The notes under the pieces were generated by a model. It saw nothing but the letters and a program-made list of their open reading frames with translations, was not told the DNA's origin and searched no databases. Both the position numbers and the translations under genes were made by a program. 64,000 nucleotides of DNA from Variovorax paradoxus (lineage in GTDB: Bacteria > Pseudomonadota > Gammaproteobacteria > Burkholderiales > Burkholderiaceae_C), in assembly GCF_024734665.1 (NCBI RefSeq), contig NZ_CP102931.1, positions 5,330,001 through 5,394,000 of the forward strand, written 5' to 3'. Positions 45,957-58,984 of the stretch are shown piece after piece. Positions within the stretch are counted from its first letter, which is position 1. Every line of letters starts with the position of its first letter.

Positions 45957-46721
45957 TCAGCCTCGAATTTTGTAGCCGATGCGAAGCAGGTGGACAGCGA
46001 TGGCGCTCACCACCAGCCAGGCGGTGCCGACGATGCCCAGGCTGAGCCAGGGCGAGGCGTCGCTCACGCCGAAGAAGCCGTAGCGGAAGCCGTCGATCAT
46101 GTAGAAGAACGGGTTCAGGTGGCTCACGCTCTGCCAGAACGGGGGCAGCGAACCGATCGAATAGAACACGCCCGACAGGAAGGTCATGGGCATGATCAGG
46201 AAGTTCTGGAACACCGCCATCTGGTCGAACTTCTCGGCCCAGAGACCGGCGATGAGGCCCAGCGTGCCCAACATGGCCGAGCCCAGCAGCGCGAACACGA
46301 TGATCCAGACCGGCGCGACGAAACTCGGCTGCGCGAACAGCACCGTGACGACGAACACGCCCAGCCCCACGGCCAGCCCGCGGATGATCGACGAGCCCAC
46401 ATAGGCGAAGAACCAGCCCCAGTGCGACAGCGGCGTGAGCAGCACGAAGACCAGGTTGCCCATGATCTTGCTCTGGATGATCGACGACGAGCTGTTGGCA
46501 AAGGCGTTCTGCAGCACGCTCATCATCACGAGGCCGGGCACCAGGAAGGCCGTGTAGCCGACCGTGCCGTAGACCTTCACGTGGTCTTCGAGCACGTGGC
46601 CGAACACCATCAGGTACAGCAGCGCGGTGAGCACTGGCGCCCCCACGGTCTGGAAGCCGACCTTCCAGAAACGCAGCGTCTCCTTGTAGAGCAGCGCGCG
46701 CCAACCCGTGACGGCCATCAT
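45957..46721 (-). CDS. ABC-2 type exporter permease (YadH-like)
   Basis: A 254-aa permease with six predicted helices. The N-terminus is short and cytoplasmic (WRALLYKETLRFWKVGFQT), and FLIMPMTFLSGVFYSIGSLPP is the ABC-2 family signature, with helix five near the C-terminus. It pairs with the ATPase upstream: the starts overlap the ATPase stop, with two consecutive ATGs (46721 and 46718). Related systems such as YadGH and NodIJ export unidentified lipids or sugars, so no substrate can be assigned. Confidence 0.9.
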   Translation of the reverse strand: MMAVTGWRALLYKETLRFWKVGFQTVGAPVLTALLYLMVFGHVLEDHVKVYGTVGYTAFLVPGLVMMSVLQNAFANSSSSIIQSKIMGNLVFVLLTPLSHWGWFFAYVGSSIIRGLAVGLGVFVVTVLFAQPSFVAPVWIIVFALLGSAMLGTLGLIAGLWAEKFDQMAVFQNFLIMPMTFLSGVFYSIGSLPPFWQSVSHLNPFFYMIDGFRYGFFGVSDASPWLSLGIVGTAWLVVSAIAVHLLRIGYKIRG

Positions 46722-47665
46722 CGCGCGACCTCCAACGGGGTTTGCTCGCCTGCCATCAGGTCGATGAACACGTCTTCCAGGTCGGCCTTGCGCATTTCCA
46801 CGTCTTCCACCGCGACGCCGGCTTCGCGGATGGCGGCCAGCAGTTGTTCGACTTCATGGGCGTTCTGCGCCGGCAGCTGCACGATGCGCCCGGTGATGCG
46901 CGCGTGCTGGGCAATGGCCCAGGGCAGCATGGCATCGGTCTTGAAGCGCAGCACGTTGCTCGCGGCCGATTTCAGCAGTTCGCTGGTGCGGTCGAGTGCG
47001 ATCACGCGGCCCTGCTTGAGCATCGCGATGCGGCTGCACAGTGCCTCGGCCTCTTCGAGGTAATGGGTGGTGAGCAGCACGGTGCTGCCCTGCTTGTTGA
47101 GCCGGGCGACGAACTGCCAGAGCGTCTGGCGCAGTTCCACGTCGACACCGGCCGTGGGCTCGTCGAGCACGATCACCGGCGGCTTGTGCACCAGCGCCTG
47201 TGCCACCAGCACCCGGCGCTTCATGCCGCCCGAGAGCTGGCGCATATTGGCCGTGGCCTTGTCGGCGAGGCCCAGGCTTTGCAGCAGCTCGTCGATCCAG
47301 GCCTCGTTGTTCTTGATGCCGAAGTAGCCCGACTGGATGCGCAGCGATTCACGCACGTTGAAGAAGGGGTCGAACACCAGCTCCTGCGGCACGATGCCAA
47401 GCTGGCGGCGCGCCTGCGCAAAGTCGCGCTGCACGTCGAAGCCATGGACGCTGATGGCACCGGCCGTGGGCCGCGACAGGCCCGCGAGCATGCTGATCAG
47501 GGTGGTCTTGCCCGCGCCGTTCGGGCCGAGCAGGCCGAAGAATTCGCCCGGTTCGATCTGGAAGCTGACCTCGTCGACAGCCTTGAGCCCTGGCTTGCCC
47601 TGGGCTTTTTGTTGTCTGGAGGGGGGGTAGGTCTTGGAGACCGATTGAAATGAAATCGCGGGCAT
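46718..47665 (-). CDS. ABC-2 type exporter ATPase (YadG-like)
   Basis: A 315-aa ATPase. Walker A LLGPNGAGKTT, Q-loop IVPQELVFDPF, signature MRQLSGGMKRR, Walker B VIVLDEPTAGVD and H-loop TTHYLEEAE are all intact. The C-terminal ~80 residues form the extra domain usual in drug/lipid exporters of this group. The ATG (47665-47663) sits in the loop of an 11-bp hairpin (47653-47680), and no strong ribosome site is visible. Next upstream is mlaB, 33 bp away. Confidence 0.93.
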   Translation of the reverse strand: MPAISFQSVSKTYPPSRQQKAQGKPGLKAVDEVSFQIEPGEFFGLLGPNGAGKTTLISMLAGLSRPTAGAISVHGFDVQRDFAQARRQLGIVPQELVFDPFFNVRESLRIQSGYFGIKNNEAWIDELLQSLGLADKATANMRQLSGGMKRRVLVAQALVHKPPVIVLDEPTAGVDVELRQTLWQFVARLNKQGSTVLLTTHYLEEAEALCSRIAMLKQGRVIALDRTSELLKSAASNVLRFKTDAMLPWAIAQHARITGRIVQLPAQNAHEVEQLLAAIREAGVAVEDVEMRKADLEDVFIDLMAGEQTPLEVAR

Positions 47666-47680
47666 GGGAGCCCGCGATTT
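47653..47680 (-). promoter_or_regulatory. 11-bp hairpin enclosing the start codon of the ABC ATPase
   Basis: AAATCGCGGGC and GCCCGCGATTT form a perfect inverted repeat with a 6-base loop (47664-47669). On the transcript the A and U of AUG are in the loop and the G closes the stem. After the stem the RNA reads UCAUUUCAAU, so it may act as a partial terminator of the mla operon, as translation control, or both. Confidence 0.6.
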
Positions 47681-47698
47681 TAAGGGGCCGTTACTTTT

Positions 47699-47974
47699 TC
47701 AGGGCGCGGCGGGCAAAAGGCCCGCAATGCCATACAGCGCCGCGAGTTCGCGCAAGCGAGGCGACAGGCCTTTGACGGAGAAGCCGCGGCCCAGCGCGCT
47801 CGACTCGCGCCTGCATTCGAGCAGTACAGCCAGCGCCGATGAATCGAACTGGGCCAGCGCGGTCGCGTCGACCACAGTGGACGACGAGTCGGCCTGGCCT
47901 TTCAGCCCCTGCTGCAGCATGCGCATGCAGGCGGGGGCCTCGTCGTGAGTGAGTCGGGTGGGCAGGACCAGCAT
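47699..47974 (-). CDS. mlaB: STAS-domain protein MlaB
   Basis: A 91-aa STAS protein that binds the ATPase MlaF and stabilises the MlaFEDB inner-membrane complex. The STAS core is SSTVVDATALAQFDSSALAVLLECRRES, matching the SpoIIAA-like strand-helix pattern with the conserved Asp-Ser pair. It lies 14 bp after mlaC and is the last mla gene. Confidence 0.88.
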   Translation of the reverse strand: MLVLPTRLTHDEAPACMRMLQQGLKGQADSSSTVVDATALAQFDSSALAVLLECRRESSALGRGFSVKGLSPRLRELAALYGIAGLLPAAP

Positions 47975-47987
47975 CGCGTGCGCCCGG

Positions 47988-48644
47988 TCAGCCCTTGCTG
48001 TTGCCCTTGTTGCGCGCGGCCAGCGCGGCGATCAGGCCGTCGATGCCGTTCTTGTTGATTTCCTGCGCGAACTGGGTGCGGTAGGTGTCGACCAGCCACA
48101 CGCCCAGCACATTCAGGTTGTAGACCTTCCAGCCGGCGCCCTGGCCGGGGGTCTTTTCGAGGCGGTAGTCGAGCTGAACCGGATCGCCACGGCCCTGGAC
48201 CTCGGTGCGCACCAGCACGTCCTTGTCGTCGGGCGAGCCGCGGAACGGGCGGATGGTGACGGTCTGGTCGGTCACCTGGTCGAGCGCGCCGGCATAAGTG
48301 CGCACCAGCAGGGCCTTGAACTCGTCCTGCAGGCGTTTTTGCTGCTCGGGCGTTGCAGTGCGCCAGGCCGGGCCGACTGCCGAGGCCGTCATGCGCTGGA
48401 AGTTGACGTTGGGCATGATCTTGCTGTCGACCAGCAGCATGATCTTGTTGACGTCGCCCGACTTGATGGACGAGTCGGCCTTGATCGTTTCGAGCACGTC
48501 GGTCGAGAGGCGCTTGACGAGCGCATCGGGCGCTTCGTCGGCGGCACGGGCGGGCTGGACGAAGGCGACAGCCGCACCGAACAGCAGGGCACCGGCCAGC
48601 ACCAGGCGGCCAAGATCGCGACGTTGCAAGGTCTTGTTGTTCAT
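47988..48644 (-). CDS. mlaC: Phospholipid-binding periplasmic chaperone MlaC
   Basis: A 218-aa protein that shuttles phospholipids between MlaA and MlaFEDB. I start it at ATG 48644 (MNNKTLQRRDLGRLVLAG). The signal peptide (1-35, ending QPARA) includes an RR pair (R8R9-D-L) resembling a Tat motif. The mature part has the MlaC pattern: MLLVDSKIMPNVNFQRMT, WRTATPEQQKRLQDEFKALL and WKVYNLNVLGVWLVDTYR. A 156-bp gap with hairpins separates it from mlaA upstream. Confidence 0.95.
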   Translation of the reverse strand: MNNKTLQRRDLGRLVLAGALLFGAAVAFVQPARAADEAPDALVKRLSTDVLETIKADSSIKSGDVNKIMLLVDSKIMPNVNFQRMTASAVGPAWRTATPEQQKRLQDEFKALLVRTYAGALDQVTDQTVTIRPFRGSPDDKDVLVRTEVQGRGDPVQLDYRLEKTPGQGAGWKVYNLNVLGVWLVDTYRTQFAQEINKNGIDGLIAALAARNKGNSKG

Positions 48645-48800
48645 GAAGAGTCCCTCATTCAAGTTTGAAAATCTGCAGGCACCCGGAAAAACCGGGTGCT
48701 GAGACAGGAACGGATTCGAGCCCCCTGGGGCCGACCGGGTTCCTGTCCGGGAGGTGAAGCCTTGCAACCGGATGCAAGCAGCCTCCCCTCCTCTTGCGGC
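48645..48800. repeat. Intercistronic gap between mlaA and mlaC with hairpins
   Basis: Two foldbacks are seen: GCACCCGG-AAAAA-CCGGGTGC at 48679-48699, and a two-part stem GGAGG...CTTGCA / TGCAAG...CCTCC at 48750-48786. Neither has a U-tract on the coding (reverse) strand. They may lower or stabilise expression of mlaC and mlaB relative to upstream genes. No gene is seen. Confidence 0.5.
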
Positions 48801-49568
48801 TTACTTGTCGCCGCCACCACCGTCGCTGCCACCGCCGTCATCCGGCGGATTGCCGTCGTAGACCTGGCTGCGGCGGCGCTGCAGGAACGCATCGCGCGTG
48901 AACGAATACTTGTCGAGCGCCGCATCGCCGAGCAGGCGGCTCGCGCGCAGGTACTGCGAGCGCGTGTCGACGATGCGCAGCACCGTCAGCGAATTGCGCC
49001 AGGGGATGTCTTCCACATGGCCCAGCGGGTCGCCGTACATGTCGAGCGGCTTGGCTGCGGTGTCGCGCAGCGTCGAGGAGCCCAGCAGCGGCAGCACGAC
49101 GTACGGGCCCGGGCCCACGCCCCAGTAGCCCAGCGTCTGGCCGAAGTCTTCCTCGTGACGGGGAATGCCGGCCTCGGTTGCCACGTCCAGCAGGCCGCCG
49201 AGCCCGAAGAAGGTGTTGACGTTCAGGCGCATGAATGTCTCGGCGCTGTTCTGCAGCTTGAGCTGGGCCACGTTGTTGGCCAGGCTCCAGACATCGCCGA
49301 TGTTGCCGAAGAAGTTGTTCACGCCGGTGCGCACCATCGAAGGCAGCGCCTTCTGGTAGGCCGTGGCCACGGGAACGAGCACTGCATCGTCAACGGTGTC
49401 GTTGAAGCGCGAGACCCCGCGGTTGAACGGCTCGAGAGGGTCGGCCGGATTGGCGTTGGGTCCGGTGGCGCAACCGGCCATCAGTGCAAGAAAAGCTGCG
49501 GCGCCCACCCAACGGGCGCGAATTGCTACGTTATTCATAGCAGAAGACAAAAAAGATCGTGTTTTCAT
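48801..49568 (-). CDS. mlaA: Outer-membrane lipoprotein MlaA (VacJ)
   Basis: A 255-aa lipoprotein. ATG 49568 overlaps the mlaD stop; ATG 49538 (MNNVAIRARW) is an equally good start with a normal signal. The lipobox is LMAGC (Cys33 from the longer start). Family sequence includes NPADPLEPFNRGVSRFND, RTGVNNFFGNIGDVW, GVGPGPYVVLPLLGSSTLRDT and DPLGHV. It removes misplaced phospholipids from the outer leaflet with porins. The last ~30 residues are Gly/Asp-rich. Its place between mlaD and mlaC is usual for betaproteobacteria, whereas E. coli keeps mlaA elsewhere. Confidence 0.95.
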   Translation of the reverse strand: MKTRSFLSSAMNNVAIRARWVGAAAFLALMAGCATGPNANPADPLEPFNRGVSRFNDTVDDAVLVPVATAYQKALPSMVRTGVNNFFGNIGDVWSLANNVAQLKLQNSAETFMRLNVNTFFGLGGLLDVATEAGIPRHEEDFGQTLGYWGVGPGPYVVLPLLGSSTLRDTAAKPLDMYGDPLGHVEDIPWRNSLTVLRIVDTRSQYLRASRLLGDAALDKYSFTRDAFLQRRRSQVYDGNPPDDGGGSDGGGGDK

Positions 49569-50053
49569 TTCTTGTTGGCTGTTCCAGGCGTCGAATTGCC
49601 TTCGGCCGCCTTGCTGTACAGGAACTGGCTGATCAGGTTTTCCAGCACCACGGCCGACTGGGTCGAGGTGATGGTGTCGCCGGCCTGCAAGTTCTTGTCT
49701 TCGGCGCCCGCCTCGATCCCGATGTACTGCTCACCGAGCAGGCCACTGGTCAGGATCTTGAGCGAGCTGTCCTTGGGAAAACTGTAGCGGTTTTGCAAAG
49801 CCAGCGTGACGTCGGCCTGAAAGGACTTGTCGTTGAAGGAGATGGATTCCACACGGCCGACCACAACCCCCGCGCTTTTCACAGCGGTTTGCGGCTTGAG
49901 CCCGCCGATGTTGTCGAAGCGCGCGGTCACCGAATAGGTCTTCTGGAAATTCAGGCTCAGCAGGTTGGCCGACTGCAGCGCGAGAAACAGCAGCGCCGCC
50001 GCGCCGATCAGCACGAACAGGCCGACCCAGATGTCGTTGTTGGAACGTTGCAT
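49565..50053 (-). CDS. mlaD: MCE-domain lipid transport protein MlaD
   Basis: A 162-aa protein with one N-terminal membrane helix (VGLFVLIGAAALLFLALQSA) and a single MCE domain (VTARFDNIGGLKPQTAVKSAGVVVGRV...). It forms a hexameric ring that receives phospholipid from MlaC above the MlaE permease. The GEQYIGIEAGAED turn is characteristic. It starts 40 bp after mlaE and overlaps the longer mlaA frame. Confidence 0.95.
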   Translation of the reverse strand: MQRSNNDIWVGLFVLIGAAALLFLALQSANLLSLNFQKTYSVTARFDNIGGLKPQTAVKSAGVVVGRVESISFNDKSFQADVTLALQNRYSFPKDSSLKILTSGLLGEQYIGIEAGAEDKNLQAGDTITSTQSAVVLENLISQFLYSKAAEGNSTPGTANKK

Positions 50054-50093
50054 GGTTTGACTCTCTGTCTAGAACGATGGAGGCCGAGCCTCT

Positions 50094-50876
50094 TTAGATA
50101 CTGAACATCATGGCGGTCAGGAGGAAGTCCAGCCCCAGCACCGCCAGCGATGCCGTCACCACGGTCCGCGTGGTCGCGCGCGACACGCCTTCGGGCGTGG
50201 GCTGGGCTTCGTAGCCCTGCAGCAGCGCGATGAAGGTCACGGTAAAACCGAAGACGATGCTCTTGATGACGCCGTTGCCGACGTCGCGCCACACATCGAC
50301 GCCGCCCTGCATCTGGCCCCAGAACGCGCCCGGGTCGACACCCAGCATCAGCACGCCCACCACGTAGCCGCCCATGATGCCGACCGCGCTGAACACAGCC
50401 GCCAGCAGCGGCATGGTGATGACGCCAGCCCAGAAACGCGGCGCGAGCACGCGCTGCACCGGATCGATCGCCATCATTTCCATGGCGCTCAGCTGCTCAT
50501 CGGCCTTCATGAGACCGATCTCGGCAGTGAGCGATGTGCCCGCGCGCCCGGTGAACAGCAAGGCCGCCACCACGGGCCCGAGCTCGCGCACCAGGCTCAG
50601 CGTGACCAGCAGGCCGAGCGCTTCGGAAGAACCGTAGCGCTGCAGCGCGTAGTACATCTGCAGCCCGAGCACGAAGCCCACGAACAGCCCCGACACGCCG
50701 ATGATCGCGAGCGAGTAGTTACCCAGGAAATGGATCTGGTCACGCACCAGCCCGAAGCGGCGCATGATCTGCGCGCCCGGGCCGACCAAGCGCATGAACA
50801 GCTTCGCGCCATAGCCCAGGTTGGCCAGATGGCGGCGCACGCCGAAGCCGACGTCTGCGGGCTTCCACCAGCTCAT
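50094..50876 (-). CDS. mlaE: Lipid asymmetry maintenance ABC permease MlaE
   Basis: A 260-aa MlaE/YrbE permease with about five membrane helices. The conserved LVRELGPVVAALLFTGRAGTS and AEIGLMKADEQLSAMEMMAIDP segments are intact. It is the membrane channel of MlaFEDB. The start ATG 50876 overlaps the mlaF stop by four bases, typical of tightly coupled ABC pairs. Confidence 0.96.
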   Translation of the reverse strand: MSWWKPADVGFGVRRHLANLGYGAKLFMRLVGPGAQIMRRFGLVRDQIHFLGNYSLAIIGVSGLFVGFVLGLQMYYALQRYGSSEALGLLVTLSLVRELGPVVAALLFTGRAGTSLTAEIGLMKADEQLSAMEMMAIDPVQRVLAPRFWAGVITMPLLAAVFSAVGIMGGYVVGVLMLGVDPGAFWGQMQGGVDVWRDVGNGVIKSIVFGFTVTFIALLQGYEAQPTPEGVSRATTRTVVTASLAVLGLDFLLTAMMFSI

Positions 50877-51703
50877 GAGCGCCCTCCTTCGACATTGCCG
50901 AAGTCGTCCTCGATGCTGACGCCGGGGTAGTGGAAACGCACCGGCCCGTCGGGCAGCGCATTGACGAACTGATGGACCAGCGGATCGGCGCTGTGGCGCA
51001 CTTCGTCGGGCGTGCCCTGTGCGGCGATGCCGCCGTTGGCCAGGATGATCACATGGTCGGCGATGCGGAAGGTTTCTTCGAGATCGTGCGACACGATGAT
51101 GCTTGTGAGCCCGAGCGTGTCGTTGAGCTGGCGGATCAAACGCGCGGCGGTGCCGAGCGAGATCGGGTCGAGCCCGGCGAAAGGTTCGTCGTACATCACG
51201 AGGTCGGGGTCGAGCGCGATGGCGCGCGCGAGCGCCACGCGCCGCGCCATGCCGCCCGACACCTCGCTGGGCATCAGGTCGCGCGCACCGCGCAGGCCGA
51301 CGGCATCGAGCTTCATGAGCACCACGTCGCGCACCAGCGCTTCGGAGAGTTGTGTGTGCTCGCGCAGCGGAAACGCCACGTTGTCGAACACGGTCATGTC
51401 GGTGAACAGCGCGCCGAACTGGAACAGCATGCCCATGCGACGCCGCGCTGCATAGAGCGAGGTTGCATCGAACTTGCCGACATCGTGGCCGTCGAAGAGC
51501 ACCTCGCCGCGCTGGGCCTTCTGCTGCCCGCCGATCAGGCGAAGCACGGTGGTCTTGCCACCGCCCGATGCCCCCATCAGAGCCGTTACCTTGCCTCGCG
51601 GCACGGAGAACGAAACGCCGTCGAGGATGGCGCGTGCGCCATAGCCGAACGTGACGTCGCGGAACTCTACGAAGGGATGTGGCAGTGGTGCGGCTGGGTC
51701 CAT
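50873..51703 (-). CDS. mlaF: Lipid asymmetry maintenance ABC ATPase MlaF
   Basis: A 276-aa ATPase. Walker A is GASGGGKTT, the signature PSEVSGGMARRVALARA, Walker B LVMYDEPFAGLDP and the H-loop IVSHDLEET. ATG 51703 (MDPAAPLPHPFVEFRDV) gives the family length, but it lies only five bases past a T-run and has no ribosome site. A longer frame (ATG 51736) would place the gltD terminator inside the coding sequence. It is the first gene of the mla operon. Confidence 0.92.
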   Translation of the reverse strand: MDPAAPLPHPFVEFRDVTFGYGARAILDGVSFSVPRGKVTALMGASGGGKTTVLRLIGGQQKAQRGEVLFDGHDVGKFDATSLYAARRRMGMLFQFGALFTDMTVFDNVAFPLREHTQLSEALVRDVVLMKLDAVGLRGARDLMPSEVSGGMARRVALARAIALDPDLVMYDEPFAGLDPISLGTAARLIRQLNDTLGLTSIIVSHDLEETFRIADHVIILANGGIAAQGTPDEVRHSADPLVHQFVNALPDGPVRFHYPGVSIEDDFGNVEGGRS

Positions 51704-51708
51704 CTCAA

Positions 51709-51742
51709 TAAAAAAGCCGGGCGCTTTTTCAAGCATCCCGGC
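51709..51742 (-). terminator. Rho-independent terminator of gltBD, abutting mlaF
   Basis: On the reverse strand, GCCGGG (51742-51737) pairs with CCCGGC (51721-51716) around a 15-base loop and is followed by TTTTTTAT. It ends about five bases before the mlaF ATG. A second GC-rich foldback (GGGGCC / GGCCCC, 51767-51784) lies between it and the gltD stop. Confidence 0.75.
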
Positions 51743-51802
51743 ATGCGGTTTGACGCGGATGATAACGGGGCCGTGGCCGGCCCCGCGAAATTGAAACAAA
51801 AT

Positions 51803-53281
51803 TCAGCGCGGCAGGTCGCTGAACCCCATCAGGAACTCATCCACCGAGCGCGCGGCCTGTCGGCCTTCACGAATGGCCCACACCACCAGCGACTGTCCGC
51901 GGCGGATGTCGCCGGCGGCAAAAACCTTCGGAATGTTGGTGACATAGCCGCCGATGAAGTCGACCGTGGCCTTGGCGTTGCCGCGGGCATCCTTCTCCAC
52001 GCCGAAGGCGTCGAGCACGGTGGCCACGGGGCTGATGAAGCCCATCGCGAGCAGCACCAGGTCGGCCTTGAGGATCTGCTCGCTGCCGGCCACTTCCTGC
52101 ATCTTGCCGTCCTTCCATTCGACGCGAACGGTCTTCAGGCCGGTGACCTTGCCCTTTTCGCCGATGAATTCCTTGGTGGAGATCGCGAACTCGCGCTCGC
52201 AGCCCTCTTCATGGCTGGAGCTGGTGCGCAGCTTGATCGGCCAGTACGGCCAGGTCAGCGGGCGGTTTTCTTCCTCGGGCGGCTGGGGCATCAGCTCGAA
52301 CTGCGTGACGCTGACCGCGCCATGGCGGTTGCTGGTGCCCACGCAGTCGGAGCCGGTGTCGCCACCGCCGATGACGATCACGTGCTTGCCGTCGGCGCGC
52401 AGCTGGCCCTTGACCTTGTCGCCCGCGTTGACACGGTTCTGCTGAGGCAAAAACTCCATCGCGAAGTGGATGCCGTCGAGGTCGCGGCCGGGCGCCGGCA
52501 GGTCGCGCGACTGCTCGGCACCGCCTGTGAGCAGCACGGCGTCGAACTCTTTCTGCAGTTGCTCGGGCGTGACGGTTTCCTTGGCCAGGTTCGTGACCTT
52601 GGAGCCCTTGCCCAGCGGGTCTTTCGCGGCACCGACCATCACGCCGGTGCGGAAGGTCACGCCTTCGGCCTTCATCTGCTCGACGCGGCGATCGATGTGC
52701 GACTTCTCCATCTTGAAGTCGGGAATGCCGTAGCGCAGCAGGCCGCCGATGCGGTCGTTCTTCTCGAACAGCGTCACGTCGTGGCCGGCGCGCGCGAGCT
52801 GCTGTGCGGCCGCCATGCCGGCCGGGCCCGAACCCACCACTGCCACCTTCTTGCCGGTCTTGTGCTTGGCGACGCGCGGCGCCACCCAGCCTTCGTCCCA
52901 GGCGCGGTCGATGATCGCGTGCTCCAGCGACTTGATGCCGACCGCGTCGTCGTTCACGTTGAGCACGCAGGCTGCCTCGCAGGGCGCGGGGCAGATGCGG
53001 CCGGTGAACTCGGGAAAGTTGTTGGTCGAGTCGAGCACCGCGAAGGCGTTTTGCCAGTCGTTGCGGTACACGAGGTCGTTGAAGTCCGGAATGATGTTGT
53101 TGACCGGGCAGCCGCTGTTGCAGAACGGCGTGCCGCAGTCCATGCAGCGCGCGCCCTGCACCTTGGCCTGCTCGGTATCCAGGCCGACGACGAATTCCTT
53201 GTAGTGCTTGACGCGCTCTTCGATGGGCTTGTAGCCCTCTTCGACACGCTCATGCTCCATGAAGCCGGTGATCTTTCCCAT
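51803..53281 (-). CDS. gltD: Glutamate synthase small subunit (NADPH-dependent)
   Basis: A 492-aa flavoprotein that passes electrons from NADPH to GltB. N-terminal iron-sulfur cysteines are in [17 protein letters not shown] and [10 protein letters not shown]. The FAD-binding site is [20 protein letters not shown], and the NADPH site is [15 protein letters not shown]. It is 34 bp after gltB and ends ahead of a strong terminator. Confidence 0.97.
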   Translation of the reverse strand: MGKITGFMEHERVEEGYKPIEERVKHYKEFVVGLDTEQAKVQGARCMDCGTPFCNSGCPVNNIIPDFNDLVYRNDWQNAFAVLDSTNNFPEFTGRICPAPCEAACVLNVNDDAVGIKSLEHAIIDRAWDEGWVAPRVAKHKTGKKVAVVGSGPAGMAAAQQLARAGHDVTLFEKNDRIGGLLRYGIPDFKMEKSHIDRRVEQMKAEGVTFRTGVMVGAAKDPLGKGSKVTNLAKETVTPEQLQKEFDAVLLTGGAEQSRDLPAPGRDLDGIHFAMEFLPQQNRVNAGDKVKGQLRADGKHVIVIGGGDTGSDCVGTSNRHGAVSVTQFELMPQPPEEENRPLTWPYWPIKLRTSSSHEEGCEREFAISTKEFIGEKGKVTGLKTVRVEWKDGKMQEVAGSEQILKADLVLLAMGFISPVATVLDAFGVEKDARGNAKATVDFIGGYVTNIPKVFAAGDIRRGQSLVVWAIREGRQAARSVDEFLMGFSDLPR

Positions 53282-53315
53282 CGTGCTTTCCTTTGTTCTC
53301 TGTACTCGTGGGCGC

Positions 53316-58070
<4,755 letters not shown>

Positions 58071-58103
58071 GGGCGCGCTCCTTCAGTTTTCGCAGGGAAA
58101 GGG

Positions 58104-58132
58104 AGCATATTGCGATGCACAAAGAATGCCAA
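58104..58132 (-). promoter_or_regulatory. Sigma-70-type promoter of gltBD
   Basis: Reverse strand TTGGCA (58132-58127), a 17-base spacer and TATGCT (58109-58104) lie 34 bases before the gltB ATG, giving a leader of about 27 bases. Both hexamers fit consensus at four or more positions. Confidence 0.65.
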
Positions 58133-58139
58133 ACACTTT

Positions 58140-58160
58140 AATAGGGGTCAGATTCTTATT
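58140..58160. repeat. AT-rich GGGGTCAGATTC element near the RAYT gene
   Basis: AATA and TATT flank GGGGTCAGATTC (58144-58155) in an unusually AT-rich stretch between gltB and the RAYT gene. Elements of this type often flank REP-associated transposases, as I recall, but I see no second copy in the window. It ends 8 bp from the gltB -35 box. Confidence 0.4.
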
Positions 58161-58220
58161 AAATGTTGAGTTTTCTTATCGGAATTAAATTAGGGACATA
58201 TCAAAAACAGGAGCACAAAG

Positions 58221-58243
58221 ACCAATCGGTGCAATGAATTGGT
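58221..58243. repeat. Inverted repeat after the RAYT gene
   Basis: ACCAAT (58221-58226) and ATTGGT (58238-58243) flank 11 bases, starting 13 bases past the transposase stop. It could be an end or hairpin used by the transposase, or a transcript end. There is no U-tract. Confidence 0.4.
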
Positions 58244-58256
58244 GCCGCTTTTCAGC

Positions 58257-58952
58257 TCAGGATGAGCTGTTCGAAGGCGGCCGGCCGGCCTTGGCTTTGA
58301 CCACCCGGCGGTCGGTGGACTTCTGCAGGCCGTCGAGAAAATCGTCGTCACCGGCAGCCCAGCCCCGCAAGGTGGCTTCGGTCAGCGCGCTTTGGTCAGC
58401 CGCGCGTACCCCGCCGCGCACCAACTCGACATACGCGGCCTCCCGCGCGAACGGCGTGTTGCCAAGCTCCCAGTACAGCGGATGCGGCGTCAGCAACCGG
58501 TCGTGCCGCAGCCCGGCGTAGTGGCCGTGGCTGGACCACGGAAAGTCGCGCGCATCGGCCACCATGCCCGCCCGCACCGGGTTGAGGTCGATGTAGGCCA
58601 TGCAGGTCAGCAGGTAGCGGTCGGTCTGGATCAGCGTCGACCGGTAGCGGCCTTCCCACAGCGTGCCGCTGCGGCCGTGGCGGTCGTTGAAGTAGCGCAC
58701 GTAGCTGCGACCCACCGACTGCATGAACTGGGGCAGGCCGGTGGTGCTGTTGGGCGTGGCCAGCAGATGAAAGTGGTTGTCCATCAACACATAGGCATGC
58801 AGCGCGATGCCGAAGCGCGTGGCGTTCTCGGCCAGCAGCGCGAGCAGCTTCTCGTGATCCGCCCGGTCCATGAAGATCGGCTGGCGGTTGTTGCCGCGCT
58901 GAATCACATGGTGCGGCATGTCGGCCAGCGTGAGGCGGGGAAGGCGGGCCAT
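58257..58952 (-). mobile_element. REP-associated tyrosine transposase (RAYT, Y1_Tnp)
   Basis: A 231-aa Y1-type transposase. I start it at ATG 58952 (MARLPRLTLADMPHHVIQRG). The HUH metal motif is H60-F-H62 in MDNHFHLLATP, and a candidate catalytic Tyr lies in SYVRYFNDRHGRSGTLWEG (Y84 or Y87). MAYIDLNPVRAGMV is the family's central segment. RAYTs are domesticated relatives of IS200/IS605 enzymes that act on REP hairpins and are usually single-copy. It appears complete. Its only obvious nearby REP-like DNA is the short repeat set on its 3' side. Confidence 0.9.
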
Positions 58953-58984
58953 GGGGTATGCGGACGCGAGTTGCGCGCCAGCGT

